64,000 bases of DNA from Polaromonas sp. P2-4 (GTDB lineage: Bacteria; Pseudomonadota; Gammaproteobacteria; Burkholderiales; Burkholderiaceae_C), in contig CP087965.1 in the NCBI GenBank assembly GCA_024703855.1, forward strand, positions 2,906,001 through 2,970,000, in the 5' to 3' direction. Below are positions 10,574 to 20,347 of the stretch, piece by piece (position 1 is the stretch's first letter; the number at the start of each line of letters is the position of its first letter). The notes under the pieces were generated by a model. It saw only the letters and a program-made list of their open reading frames with translations. It ran no database searches and was not told the DNA's origin. The translations under genes and the position numbers were made by a program.

Positions 10574-11468
10574 TTAAGAATTCTTCTGAAACAACCGGAT
10601 CACGCTAGAAAAGTCCAGCGCGCCACTGCCGCCCAAGCTGTGCGCCGCATACAGGTTGCGCGCCAGCCCGCCCAGCGGCGTGGCGGCGCGCACGGCGCTG
10701 GCGTTTTCCTGCGCCAGGCCCAGGTCTTTCAGCATCAGGTCGGTGCCAAAGCCACCGGCATAACCTTTGGAGGCCGGTGCGTTCTCCATCACGCCGGGCA
10801 GGGGGTTGTATTTTTCCAGCGCCCAGTTGCCGCCCCGAGCTGCGCCGCATGATCTCGGACAGCACCTTGGCATCCAGCCCATTGGCCACGCCCAAGGCCA
10901 GTGCTTCCGCAGTGCCTATCATCAAAATGCCGAGCAGCATGTTGTTGCAGATCTTGGCGGTCTGGCCGGCGCCGGCCTCGCCCGCATGGAAGATGTTTTG
11001 CCCCATGGTTTCCAGCAGCGGCCGCGCACGCTCCAGGTCGCGGGTCGCGCCGCCCACCATGAAGGTCAGCGTGCCGGCGATGGCGCCGCCGGTGCCGCCG
11101 GACACCGGCGCGTCTATGCAGGCAATTTGCAGCTTTGCCGAGGCATCGGCGACCTTGCGGGCGCTGGCCGCCGAGATTGTGCTGCAGTCAATCACCAGCG
11201 TGCCGGCCGGCAGTTGCGCCAGCAGGCCCGGCTTGCCGTTGCCGAGGTAGAGTGCCTCCACATGCTGGCTGGCGGGCAACATGCTGATCACGACTTCAAC
11301 GCCGCGCACCACGTTGCTGGCGGAGTCGGCAATGCGCAGGCCCTCGGCGCCCAGCCGCTGGCAGGCCTCTTCTGACAGGTCAAAGGCGGCGACCTGGTGG
11401 CCGGCCTTGTGCAGGTTCAGGGCCATGGGCGCGCCCATGTTGCCCAGGCCGATAAATGCGATTTTCAT
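10574..11468 (-). CDS. mmsB: 3-hydroxyisobutyrate dehydrogenase
   Basis: Oxidises 3-hydroxyisobutyrate to methylmalonate semialdehyde with NAD in valine breakdown. About 298 residues. The N-terminal Rossmann motif is MKIAFIGLGNMGAPMALNL, the substrate-binding segment is DAPVSGGTGGA, and the catalytic lysine lies in GAGQTAKICNN. An extra base in the C run at 10833-10836 shifts the frame; the rest (GGNWALEKYNPLPGVMENAP onward) reads correctly in the new frame and ends QKNS. The start ATG 11466-11468 follows GGAGAGAGAC. It is the last gene of a five-gene valine operon. The upstream hydrolase currently lacks a stop and reads in frame into it. Confidence 0.93.
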
Positions 11469-11494
11469 GTCTCTCTCCGTTATTTGATCAGGGG

Positions 11495-12604
11495 TTAATT
11501 TAACGCCGCCAGCGGATGTCGGGGCGGCAAAACGCGGCTTGAAGTGGTCTTCAATCAGCTCGGGCGTGACCTGCTCCAGCAGCGGGGGCGACCAGCGTGG
11601 GCTGCGGTCCTTGTCGATCAGCAGCGCGCGTATGCCCTCGGCAAAGTCGGGATGGGCGCAGCAACCCAGCGAGACCCGGTATTCCAGGCGAAACACCTCG
11701 GCCAGCGACAGGTGCTGCACCCGTTGCCAGAGTTCGAAGGCCAGCGCGGCCGAGGTCGGTGAGCCTTTGCTAAAGGTGGCGGCCGCGTTCGCCAGCCAGG
11801 GGTCGTCACTGTGCAGGCTGCGCAGCCGCGCCGCGATGTCCAGCAGGTCGTCGCCGGCCATCAGCGCATTGATCTGGTCGAAGTGCAGGCGCAGTTTGGA
11901 TTCAGCCTGTGTATCGGTGGCATGGCCCGCCAGCAGGCGCGACAGTTCGGCGCGATTCTCGTCCGCCACATCGCTCCACCGGCCGGCGCCCATGGCGGCC
12001 AGCACCTCAGTCCGGCTTTGCGCGCCGACGTGGAAGTCCGCGAGGCCGCAAAACAGCGCATCGGCCGCGTTGAGCGGCGCGCCCGTTAGCGCCAGGAACA
12101 GGCCGACCTTGCCCGGCATGCGGCGCAAAACCAGCTGCCGCCCACATCGGGGTACAGGCCTATGCTGACTTCCGGCATGGCCAGCTTGCTGGTGGTGGTC
12201 ACCACACGGTGCGAGGCGCCCGACAGCAGGCCAATGCCGCCGCCCATCACGATGCCTTGGCCCCAGCACAGCAGTGGCTTGGGGTAGCGGTGGATCAGGT
12301 GGTCGAGCTGGTATTCCTGCGCAAAAAAGCCGTGTGCATAGGGGTTGGGGCCGGCGCCGCAGTCGCGCATGGACTGGTAGAGCTCGCGCAGGTCGCCGCC
12401 CGCGCAAAAGGCCTTGTCACCGCTGGCCTGCAGCACCACGCCCACCACACCGGGGTCGGCCGCCCATTCGCGCAGCGCCGGTGTCAGCGCCTGCACCATG
12501 GGCAGGGACAAGGCGTTGAGCGTGGCGGGCGCGTTGAGCGTGGCCAGGCCAAAACGCCGGCCACAGGCCGTGGGCAGTGCGTCAAACAGGACGACGTCGG
12601 TCAT
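11495..12604 (-). CDS. 3-hydroxyisobutyryl-CoA hydrolase (enoyl-CoA hydratase/isomerase family)
   Basis: Releases CoA from 3-hydroxyisobutyryl-CoA, supplying the substrate of MmsB. The crotonase-fold core shows DKAFCAGGDLRELYQ and GQGIVMGGGIGLLSGASHRV. The long C-terminal part with DHFKPRF is typical of the ~370-residue hydrolase rather than a short hydratase. A T is missing from the run complementary to 12127-12130 (SWF then LRRMPGKVGLFL). Near 11500-11515 the frame has no stop and runs into mmsB; a one-base shift there gives a TAA at 11495-11497, which is taken as the true end. ATG 12604 is chosen, with an ATG 15 bases upstream as an alternative. Confidence 0.85.
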
Positions 12605-12635
12605 CGTAATTTCTTTCATGTTCATTTCAGGCGGC

Positions 12636-12711
12636 GCCGGGCCGCCCCAAGCCGCCTGCGGCCCCCTCGGGGGGCAGCGCAGTACACGAAGTGACAAGCG
12701 TGGGGGCCATG
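12636..12711 (+). repeat. Repeat family B copy
   Basis: GGGCCGCCCCAAG, then a CCCCCTCGGGGGGCAGC hairpin core and a GCGTGGGGGCC end. The same layout recurs at 28.06, 29.93, 49.36 and 56.77 kb. It fills the gap between two genes of the valine operon. Confidence 0.8.
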
Positions 12712-12712
12712 G

Positions 12713-13498
12713 TCACGCATTGCGCCAGACCGGCGCGCGCTTGGCCAAAAGGCGCTCACGCCTTCGCGCTGGTCCTGGCTGTCAAACAAATCGACAAAAG
12801 CCTCGCACTCGGCCACCAGGGTGGCCGTGGGCGACTGCGTGTGCGCGCCCTGAATCAGGCGCTTGCAGGCGGCCACGCTGGTCGGGCTTTGTTTTTCCAC
12901 ACCCGCCGCCAGCAGCAGGGCTTGCGCCAGCGCCTGGCCGCGCGGCACGACTTCTTCGACCAGGCCGATGCGCAGCGCGGTGGCCGCGTCCACGCGCTCG
13001 CCGCACAGCACCATGCGCTTGGCCCAGCCCTCGCCGACCAGCCAGCTCAGCCACTGGGTGCCGCCGGCGCAGGGCAGCAAGCCCACGGCGGCTTCGGGCA
13101 GGGCCAGCTGGGCCTGCTCCTCGGCAATGCGCAGGTCGCAGGCCAGCGCGCATTCGAGACCGCCACCCATGGCGTAGCCGTTGATCGCGGCAATCGTCAG
13201 GCCGCGAAAACCGGCCAGCGCCTCAAACGCTTCGCCGAAGCGGCGCGCCATTTCGCGTGCCACGGCCTTGTCGCCGTCGGCAAACAGTTTTAGGTCGGCG
13301 CCGGCCGAAAAACTTCTCGCCCTGGCCGGTCACGACCAGGCTGTAGATATCACGCCTGGCGTTCAGGTCGCTCACCAGTTGCGTCAGCGCGGCCAGGCTT
13401 TGCGCTGTCCAGGTGTTGGCGGGCGGGTTGGCCAGGGTCAGCACGGCGGTGTGGCCGCGCAGTTCCAGTTGCAGGCCTGCGTAAGTCGTGGGGCTCAT
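12713..13498 (-). CDS. Enoyl-CoA hydratase/isomerase family protein
   Basis: About 262 residues of the crotonase family. In this operon it most likely hydrates methacrylyl-CoA to 3-hydroxyisobutyryl-CoA. Core motifs are FSAGADLKLFADGD, with AINGYAMGGGLECALACDLR forming the second half of the oxyanion pocket. Two indels break the frame: one at 13308-13312 (A run, before SAGADLK) and one at 12747-12750 (A run, before LAKRAPVWRNA). The corrected stop is 12713-12715. Its ATG at 13496-13498 overlaps the TGA of the acyl-CoA dehydrogenase gene, showing translational coupling. Confidence 0.85.
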
Positions 13499-14665
13499 CG
13501 GATCTCCTCGGTGTGGTCTGTGCTGTCGGTTTCCAGCATGCGGCGCGAGACGATCACGCGCATGATTTCGTTGGTGCCTTCCACGATCTGGTGCACGCGG
13601 GAATCGCGCAGGAAGCGCTCCAGCGGGTACTCGCGGGTGCAGCCGTAGCCGCCGTGGATTTGCAGCGCCTCGTTGCAGACGCGAAAGCCGATGTCGGTGG
13701 CGAACTGCTTGGCCATGGCGCAGTACACGGTGGCCTGCGGCAATCCGGCATCGAGCCGGGACGCGGCCAGCCGCACCATCTGGCGCGCCGCCACCAGTTC
13801 GGTCGCCATGTCGGCAATCTTGAACTGCAGGGCCTGAAAACTGCTGAGCTTGCGTTTGAACTGGCTGCGCTCGTGCATGTAGCGCCGCGCTGCGTCGAGC
13901 GCGGCCCTGCGCCGCGCCGACCGAGCAGGTGGCGATGTTGATGCGTCCGCCGTCCAGCCCCTTCATGGCGATGCGAAAACCCTCGCCTTCCTCGCCCAGC
14001 AAATGGTTGAGCGGGACCCGTACGTTGTCAAAGATGATGGCGCGTGGGATGGCTGTTCCAGCCAATTTTTTCTTCCCTGCGGCCAAAGCTGATGCCGGGC
14101 GTGTCGGCCGGCACCAGCACAGCGCTGAAATACCGGCCGCGCCTGCGTCGCCACTGCGCGCCATCACCACCAGCACATCGGTCGCACCCGCGCCTGAGAT
14201 GAAGGCCTTGCTGCCGTTGAGCACATAGTGATCACCGTCGCGCCGGGCCGTGGTGCGCAGTGCGGCGGCGTCCGAGCCGGCGCCGGGTTCGGTCAGGCAG
14301 TAAGAGCCCAGCTTTTCGCCGCTGCTCAGCAGCGGGCCCCAGGCCTGCGCCAGCTCGGGTTGGGCCCAGCGCGTGAGCATCCAGGTCGCCATGTTGTGGA
14401 TCGTCAGGTAGGCCGTGGTCGAAGGGCAGGCCGCGGCCAGCTCTTCAAACACCAGCGTGGCGTCGAGCCGGGGCAGGCCCAGGCCGCCGTAACGCTCGTC
14501 GGCATACAGGCCGCAAAAGCCGAGCCGGCCCGCCGCCGCCAGCGCCTCGCGCGGGAAAATGCCTTCGGCGTCCCAGCGTGCCGCATGCGGTGCGAACTCG
14601 CCCGCAGCGAAGGCTCGCGCGCTGTGCTGGAAGGCGCGCTGCTCGTCAGACAGTTCGAAGTTCAT
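13495..14665 (-). CDS. Acyl-CoA dehydrogenase, probably isobutyryl-CoA dehydrogenase
   Basis: FAD enzyme that should introduce the double bond into isobutyryl-CoA in valine catabolism; the substrate is inferred from the mmsA/mmsB context. Family motifs in order are GLYADERYGGLGLPRLD, YCLTEPGAGSDAAAL, GSKAFISGAGATD, YGCTREYPLERFLRD and the catalytic-base region QIVEGTNEIMR. About 390 residues. One frameshift falls near 13905-13918. A second out-of-frame patch between about 14050 and 14130 is bounded by compensating indels; the shifted reading there gives the expected LVPADTPGISFG and EEKIGWNSHP. The stop overlaps the next ATG. Confidence 0.88.
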
Positions 14666-14671
14666 CCGGGC

Positions 14672-16183
14672 CTACCGCAGGCTGATGGTGGTGTTGACCG
14701 CGCCGGCCACGCTGCTGTCGTCAAACCAGCGCTCGGTGATGGTTTTGGTCTGGGTGTAGAACAGCACCACCTGCTTGCCGTAGGGCCCGAGGTCGCCGAG
14801 CTTGGAGGCGCGCGAGCCGGTGAAGGAAAACAGCGGCACCGGCACCGGAATCGGCACGTTGATGCCGACCTGGCCCACGTCGACTTCTTCCTGGAACTTG
14901 CGCGCCGCCGCCCCCGACTGGGTGAACAGCGCCGTGCCGTTGCCGTTGGGGTTGGCATTGATCAGGGCAATCGCCTCATCCAGGCTGGCGGCCTTGGCAA
15001 TGCACAGCACCGGGCCAAAGATCTCCTGGTCGTAAATCGCCATGCCGGGTTTGACGCCCGAGAAGATGGTGGGGCCGACAAAGTTGCCTTCGGCCACGCT
15101 GCGGTCCAGCGGCGGCTGGCGGCCATCCAGCTCCAGCCGTGCGCCTTCGGCCGCGCTCGCGCGATCATGCTTTCGACCCGGTCTTTGGCGGCGCAGGAGA
15201 TCACCGGGCCCACGTCGGTTGCGGCCAGCGCGCCGTTGCCCACCGAGAGCTTTTTGGCACGCTCGACCAGCTCCGGAATCCAGCTTTGGGCCTCACCGAC
15301 CATGATGGCAACCGACACCGCCATGCAGCGCTGACCGGCGGCACCAAAGCCTGCGCCGATCAGGCTGTTCAGCGTTTGTTCCTTGTGCGCGTCGGGCAGG
15401 ATGATGGCGTGGTTTTTCGCGCCCATCATGCACTGCACGCGCTTGCCCGCCTGCGAGGCGCGGTGGTAAACATGGGTGCCCACGCGCGTGGAGCCGACAA
15501 ACGACACGGCCTTGATGTCGGCATGGTCACAAATCGCGTTGACCACCTCTTCGCCACCGTGCACCACGTTCAGCACGCCGGGCGGAATGCCGGCCTCGAT
15601 GGCCAGCTCGACCAGGCGCATGGTGCTCATCGGGTCCTGTTCGGACGGCTTGAGCACAAAGGTGTTGCCGCAGGCAATCGCCATAGGGAACATCCACAGC
15701 GGAATCATGGCCGGGAAGTTGAAGGGCGTGATGCCGGCGCAGACGCCCAGCGGCTGCTGCACGGTGTAGGTGTCGACGCCGGTGGCGACGTTGTTGGCCA
15801 GCTCGCCCATCTGCAGGTTGCCGATGTTGGCGGCATGTTCCACCACTTCGAGCCCGCGGAAAATGTCGCCCTCGGCATCGGGCAGGGTCTTGCCCTGTTC
15901 GGCCGTGAGGATGGCGGCGACTTCCTTCATGTGCTCGCGTGGATCAGCTGCTGGTACTTCAAAAGATGCGGGCGCGCACGCCAATCGGTGTGTGGCGCCA
16001 GGTCTTGAAGGCCAACTTGCCGGCGGCGACGGCGGCATCGACCTCTGCGCGCGTCGCCATGGGCACGCGGGCCAGCACCTGCTGGGTGGCGGGGTTGACG
16101 ATGTTGCGCCACTCGGTGGTGGTGGATTCGACGAACTGGCCGCCTATCAGCAGCTTGACGGTGGGAATGGGGTGTGTGTTCAT
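14672..16183 (-). CDS. mmsA: Methylmalonate-semialdehyde dehydrogenase (CoA-acylating)
   Basis: Converts methylmalonate semialdehyde to propionyl-CoA, CO2 and NADH, the end of the valine pathway. The span corresponds to 504 residues, the normal length. NAD-binding and signature segments include [20 protein letters not shown] and [17 protein letters not shown], and the catalytic cysteine is in [17 protein letters not shown]. Indels occur near 15965 (T run), near 15948 and near 15145. The ATG at 16181-16183 has a strong AGGAG seven bases upstream. This is the first gene of the valine operon, and its product feeds the adjacent methylcitrate genes. Confidence 0.94.
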
Positions 16184-16208
16184 GCTTGTCTCCTGTTGAT
16201 GTGAAATT

Positions 16209-16270
16209 GCTATTAATTTAATAGCTGATTGCGCCCATTCAATATGGGCTAGAGGCCTGAAAGGCTTGTA
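16209..16270 (+). repeat. Repeat family A copy
   Basis: GCTATTAATTTAATAGC inverted repeat, then TGATTGCGCCCATT, an ATGGGCTAGAGGCC block and a degraded tail. It sits between prpB and mmsA. Confidence 0.8.
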
Positions 16271-16272
16271 AA

Positions 16273-17134
16273 TCAGGTGTATTGGCGCTCCAGCGCGTCG
16301 TGCAGCGGCTTGTTCACCAGCCGCTGCCGTTCAGCAAACGGTACGACCAGCGCCGGGTCTTCGTCAATGCGCCGGGTGTCACGCAGCACGGTCAGGGCTT
16401 TCTGCATGCCCGCCAGCGCGCCCTGCAGCGCGGCGTTGGCATACAGCACGATGCCGTAGCCCAGCCCGGCCAGCTCATCGGTGTCGAAGATCGGGGTCTT
16501 GCCGCCTATCACCATGTTCATCAGCTGGGGTTTGGGCAAACGCTGCGGCAGCGCGTGGATTTCATCGGCCGTCGTCACGGCCTCAACGAACAGGATGTCG
16601 GCCCCGGCCTCGCCGAACTTGTGCGCGCGCTCAATCGCGGCCTCGAAACCGTGCACCGCGCAGGCATCGGTGCGGGCCATGATGAGCAGGTCCGGGTCGT
16701 GGCGTGCATCCACCGCGGCCTTGATCTTGCCCACCATCTCTTCGCATGAAATGACTTCCTTGCCCGCAAAATGGCCGCAGCGCTTGGGCGCCACCTGGTC
16801 TTCCAGCTGGATGCAGTCGGCGCCGGCCCGCTCCAGCACGCGCACCGTGTGGCGCACGTTGAGGGCGTTGCCAAAGCCGGTGTCGGCATCGACGATCAGC
16901 GGCAGCGCCACCGCGTCGCGAATGCGCGCCGTGTGGTCGGCGATCCTCGGCCAGGCCCATAAAACCCTGATCGGGCAGGCCGAACCACATGTTGGTCACG
17001 CCAGCACCGGTGACATAAATCGCCTCAAAACCGAGGTCTTCAATGACCCGGGCCGACAGCGCATTGAAGGCGCCCGGCACCAGCAGGCCGCGGCGCGCGC
17101 TTCGGCCAGCGCGCAGGGTTTTTTTCGTGCTCAT
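16273..17134 (-). CDS. prpB: 2-methylisocitrate lyase
   Basis: Cleaves 2-methylisocitrate to succinate and pyruvate. About 288 residues of the isocitrate lyase/PEP mutase family. Visible motifs are VPGAFNALSARVIEDLGF at the N-terminus, PLIVDADTGFGNALNV (metal-binding aspartate region), QLEDQVAPKRCGHFAGKEV with the lyase-type catalytic cysteine, and MARTDACAVHG. An extra G near 16945 interrupts GLAEIADHTARI. A second compensated pair of GC-dinucleotide changes may distort residues 8-16. The gene begins 2 bp after prpD. Confidence 0.93.
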
Positions 17135-17136
17135 GA

Positions 17137-18588
17137 TCAGATGACGTAGAGGTCGACGTACTCGTGTACGGGCATCGCTTCCAGCTTTTTCTGGTCCAGG
17201 CTCACGGCCAGAATCGCATCCTGCTGCTTTTTCGGAAAGCGCCGCGCCAGGTTGGTGCGGAACTTGGCTTCGAGCAGCGGAATGCCGTCGGCGCGCCGGC
17301 GCTTGTGGCCTATGGGGTATTCGACCGCGACTTCGGGCAAGCTGCTGCCGTCCTTGAATTCCACCGTCAGCGCGTTGGCAATGCTGCGTTTTTCCGGGTC
17401 GTGGTAGTCGCTGGTGTAACGGCTGTCTTCCACACAATGAATCTTGGCCCGCAGGGCGTCAATGCGCGGGTCCGCCGCCACACGGTCTTCGTAGTCGGCA
17501 GCGGTCAGGTTGCCAAAGATCAGCGGCACGGCCACCATGTACTGGATGCAGTGATCACGGTCGGCTTCGTTGTTCAGCGGCCCCTGCTTGTCGATGATGC
17601 GGATGCAGGCTTCGTGCGTGCGGATGGTGATCCGTTCGATGTCCTCGACCCGCTTGCCTGCCGCCTTGAGTTGCTGGTGCAGCGTGACGGCGGCTTCCAC
17701 CGCCGTCTGGCTGTGAAACTCGGCCGGAAAGCTGATCTTGAACAGCACGTTTTCCGACACATAACTGCCATACGGACGCTGGAACTTGAAGGCCTGGCCC
17801 TTGAACAGCACGTCGTAAAAGCCCCAGGTCTTGGCCGTGAGCGCCGACGGGTAGCCCATTTCACCGGTCTGCGCGATCAGCGCGAGGCGCACGGCCCGGC
17901 TGGTGGCGTCGCCCGCGGCCCAGCTCTTGCGGCTGCCGGCGTTGGGTGCATGGCGGTAGGTGCGCAGGCTTTGGCCATCAACCCAGGCCAGTGACACGGC
18001 GGCCAGCGTCTCGTCGCGCGTCAAGCCCAGCAGTTGCGACACCACGGCCGTAGATGCGACCTTGACCAGCAGCACGTGGTCCAGCCCGACCTTGTTGAAG
18101 GAGTTTTCCAGCGCGATCACGCCCTGGATTTCGTGGGCCTTGATGATGGCCGTGAGCACCGCATGCATGGTGAGCGGTGCTTTGCCGGCGGCCACGGCGT
18201 TGCGGCTGAGCCAGTCGGCCACGGCCAATATGCCGCCCAGGTTGTCGCTGGGATGGCCCCATTCGGCCGCCAGCCAGGTGTCGTTGAAGTCCAGCCAGCG
18301 GATCAGCGCACCGATGTTGAATGCTGCCTGCACCGGGTCGAGCTGAAACTGCGTGCCCGGCACCTTGGCCCCGTGGGGCACCACCGTGCCTTTGACGACG
18401 GGGCCCAGCAGTTTGCAGGCGGCCGGGTATTCCAGTGCCTCCAGGCCGCAGCCCAGGGTGTCCATGAGGATGTTGCGCGCCGTGTCGTAAGCGAGGGCGG
18501 ACTTGACGCTGTAGTGGAGGGCGTAATCGACGATATCGACGATGACGGGGTCCCATTCGGGGCGGACGTTGCTGATGTGTGCGGACAT
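17137..18588 (-). CDS. prpD: 2-methylcitrate dehydratase
   Basis: Dehydrates 2-methylcitrate in the methylcitrate cycle. Intact at 483 residues, normal for PrpD, opening MSAHISNVRPEWDPVIVDI. Family blocks include FNDTWLAAEWGHPSDNLGGI, RAVRLALIAQTGEMGYPSA and HCIQYMVAVPLIFGNLT. Presence of PrpD rather than the AcnD/PrpF pair identifies the branch of the pathway. It lies between prpC and prpB on the same strand with gaps of 39 and 2 bp, so one transcript is likely. No prpE (propionyl-CoA synthetase) is seen, consistent with propionyl-CoA arriving already activated from valine. Confidence 0.97.
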   Translation of the reverse strand: MSAHISNVRPEWDPVIVDIVDYALHYSVKSALAYDTARNILMDTLGCGLEALEYPAACKLLGPVVKGTVVPHGAKVPGTQFQLDPVQAAFNIGALIRWLDFNDTWLAAEWGHPSDNLGGILAVADWLSRNAVAAGKAPLTMHAVLTAIIKAHEIQGVIALENSFNKVGLDHVLLVKVASTAVVSQLLGLTRDETLAAVSLAWVDGQSLRTYRHAPNAGSRKSWAAGDATSRAVRLALIAQTGEMGYPSALTAKTWGFYDVLFKGQAFKFQRPYGSYVSENVLFKISFPAEFHSQTAVEAAVTLHQQLKAAGKRVEDIERITIRTHEACIRIIDKQGPLNNEADRDHCIQYMVAVPLIFGNLTAADYEDRVAADPRIDALRAKIHCVEDSRYTSDYHDPEKRSIANALTVEFKDGSSLPEVAVEYPIGHKRRRADGIPLLEAKFRTNLARRFPKKQQDAILAVSLDQKKLEAMPVHEYVDLYVI

Positions 18589-18627
18589 GTGTGCTGGTGG
18601 TTGATGGAGGGAGAGAAATGAAAAAAT

Positions 18628-19790
18628 TCAGACGCGCTCGGCAATCGGCACGAAAGCCAGGTCGTCCGGCCCGGTGTAGTGGGCGCTGGGGCGAATGATC
18701 TTGTTGTCGAGGCGCTGCTCGATGATGTGGGCGGCCCAGCCCGAGGTGCGCGCAATCACGAACAGCGGCGTGAACATGGCGGTGGGCACGCCCATCATGT
18801 GGTAGCTGACGGCGCTGAACCAGTCGAGGTTGGGGAACATCTGTTTCACGTCCCACATCACGGTTTCCAGCCGCTCGGCGATGTTGAACATCTTCATCGA
18901 CCCGGCCTCTTGCGACAGCTGGCTGGCCACGCGCTTGATCACCTCGTTGCGCGGGTCGGACATGGTGTAGACCGGATGGCCGAAACCAATCACCACTTCT
19001 TTCGCTTCGACGCGGCGGCGAATGTCGGCCTCGGCTTCGTCGGGCGAGTCGTAGCGTTTCTGGATTTCAAACGCTACCTCGTTGGCGCCGCCATGCTTGG
19101 GGCCGCGCAGCAGCGCCTATGGCGCCGGTGATGGCCGAGTAGACGTCCGAGCCGGTGCCGGCAATCACGCGGCTGGTGAAGGTGGAGGCGTTGAACTCAT
19201 GCTCGGCATAAAGGTTGAGCGAGGTGTGCATGGCGCGCTCCCAGCTTGCCGACGGCTTGTGCCCATGCAGCAAATGCAGAAAGTGCGCGCCTATGGAATC
19301 GTCATCGGTTTCGACCACGATGCGGCGGCCCTGCGTGGACCAGTGGTACCAGTACAGCAGCATGGAGCCCAGCGAAGCCATCAGCCGGTCGGCAATGTCG
19401 CGCGCCGGGTGTGCCATGGTCATCCTTCTCGGGCAGCACGCAGCCCAGTGCGGAAACCCCGGTGCGCATCACGTCCATCGGGTGGCTTGACGCGGGCAGG
19501 TGTTCCAGTGCTTCTTTCACGCTGGCGGGCAGGCCGCGCAAGGCCTTGAGCCGGGTTTTGTAGGCGCGCAGCTCGGCGCTGTTGGGCAGCTTGCCGTGCA
19601 CCAGCAGGTGCGCGATTTCCTCGAACTCGCAAACATCGGCAATGTCCAGGATGTCATAGCCGCGGTAATGCAGGTCGTTGCCGGTTTTGCCGACGGTACA
19701 CAGCGCAGTGTTGCCGGCCGTAACCCCCGACAGCGCCACGGATTTTTTGGGTTTGAAACTGCCTGGCAGGGCGGTGATGGTGGCGTTCAT
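18628..19790 (-). CDS. prpC: 2-methylcitrate synthase
   Basis: Condenses propionyl-CoA with oxaloacetate. About 388 residues, the length of the small citrate synthase family. Motifs are [18 protein letters not shown] near the N-terminus, [32 protein letters not shown] (first active-site histidine), [10 protein letters not shown] and [14 protein letters not shown] (second histidine). Two single-base indels fall near 19396 and 19110, and the protein continues normally after each. The ATG at 19788-19790 overlaps the stop of the upstream thioesterase gene and is preceded by GGAG. Confidence 0.94.
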
Positions 19791-20209
19791 GGGGTCTCCG
19801 TTAAAAGTGTTGGCGCAGGGCTTGGCGTCAAGGCGACCGGTTTGATGGCGGCCGGCTGGCCTTGCGCATCCACGGCCACCATTTCAAAGCGCCCCTGCAG
19901 GGCGCGCTGGCTTTGGCCGGTGGCCAGGCTCTCGGCCATGCCGACCACCTCCACCGTCAGCGAGCTGCGGCCCACGCGCACCACCTGGGCCATCAGCTCC
20001 AGCGTCTGGCCCAGCCTCACCGGCTGGTGAAACTGCACCTCCTTGCAAGCGGCCATCACGACGGATTGCCGGGCGTAGCGGCTGGCCGAGATGAAGGCGG
20101 CCTTGCTCAGCAGGTTCAGGGCGTTGCCGCCGAACAAGGTGCCGTAGTGATTGGTCTGGTCCGGAAAAATCATTTCCACCAACCGGGTTTTGAGTGCTTG
20201 ATCTGTCAT
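19787..20209 (-). CDS. Acyl-CoA thioesterase, YciA-like hotdog family
   Basis: About 140 residues. The hotdog signature DQTNHYGTLFGGNALNLLSK is followed by EVQFHQPVRLGQTLELMAQV. Such enzymes hydrolyse short-to-medium acyl-CoAs. As first gene of the prp operon it may relieve propionyl-CoA build-up and free CoA (inference from context). ATG 20207-20209 gives the family start MTDQALKTRLVEMIFP; an open frame extends further upstream but crosses the control region. The TGA overlaps the prpC ATG. Confidence 0.85.
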   Translation of the reverse strand: MTDQALKTRLVEMIFPDQTNHYGTLFGGNALNLLSKAAFISASRYARQSVVMAACKEVQFHQPVRLGQTLELMAQVVRVGRSSLTVEVVGMAESLATGQSQRALQGRFEMVAVDAQGQPAAIKPVALTPSPAPTLLTETP

Positions 20210-20212
20210 GGA

Positions 20213-20303
20213 TTCGCAATTTACGCCGAAGTATTCACTTGCGGAAGGACTGAATTGGCGAAGGAGTGCGAAGGTTTTTTGCCGGTTTTGCGAATCTTGC
20301 GAA
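20213..20303. promoter_or_regulatory. Cluster of TTGCGAA boxes between the prp operon and its regulator
   Basis: The 138-bp divergent gap holds TTCGCAA at 20213-20219, near-matches TTGCGGAA (20239-20246), TTGGCGAA (20255-20262) and GTGCGAA (20266-20272), and a perfect tandem pair TTGCGAA at 20288-20294 and 20297-20303. Repetition of one 7-mer in a divergent promoter next to an XRE regulator suggests its operator. Actinobacterial relatives (RamB, PrpR) bind similar TTTGCAAA-type sites. Confidence 0.6.
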
Positions 20304-20347
20304 TAAAAATGCGTTAGCATGCGGGCAGATGATCAGGAGCGCTTGAG

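Noticed and set aside
16209-16270. Repeat copies as CRISPR repeats
   Set aside because: Copies are single, scattered over 60 kb, and lack regularly spaced spacers; they behave as dispersed intergenic elements.
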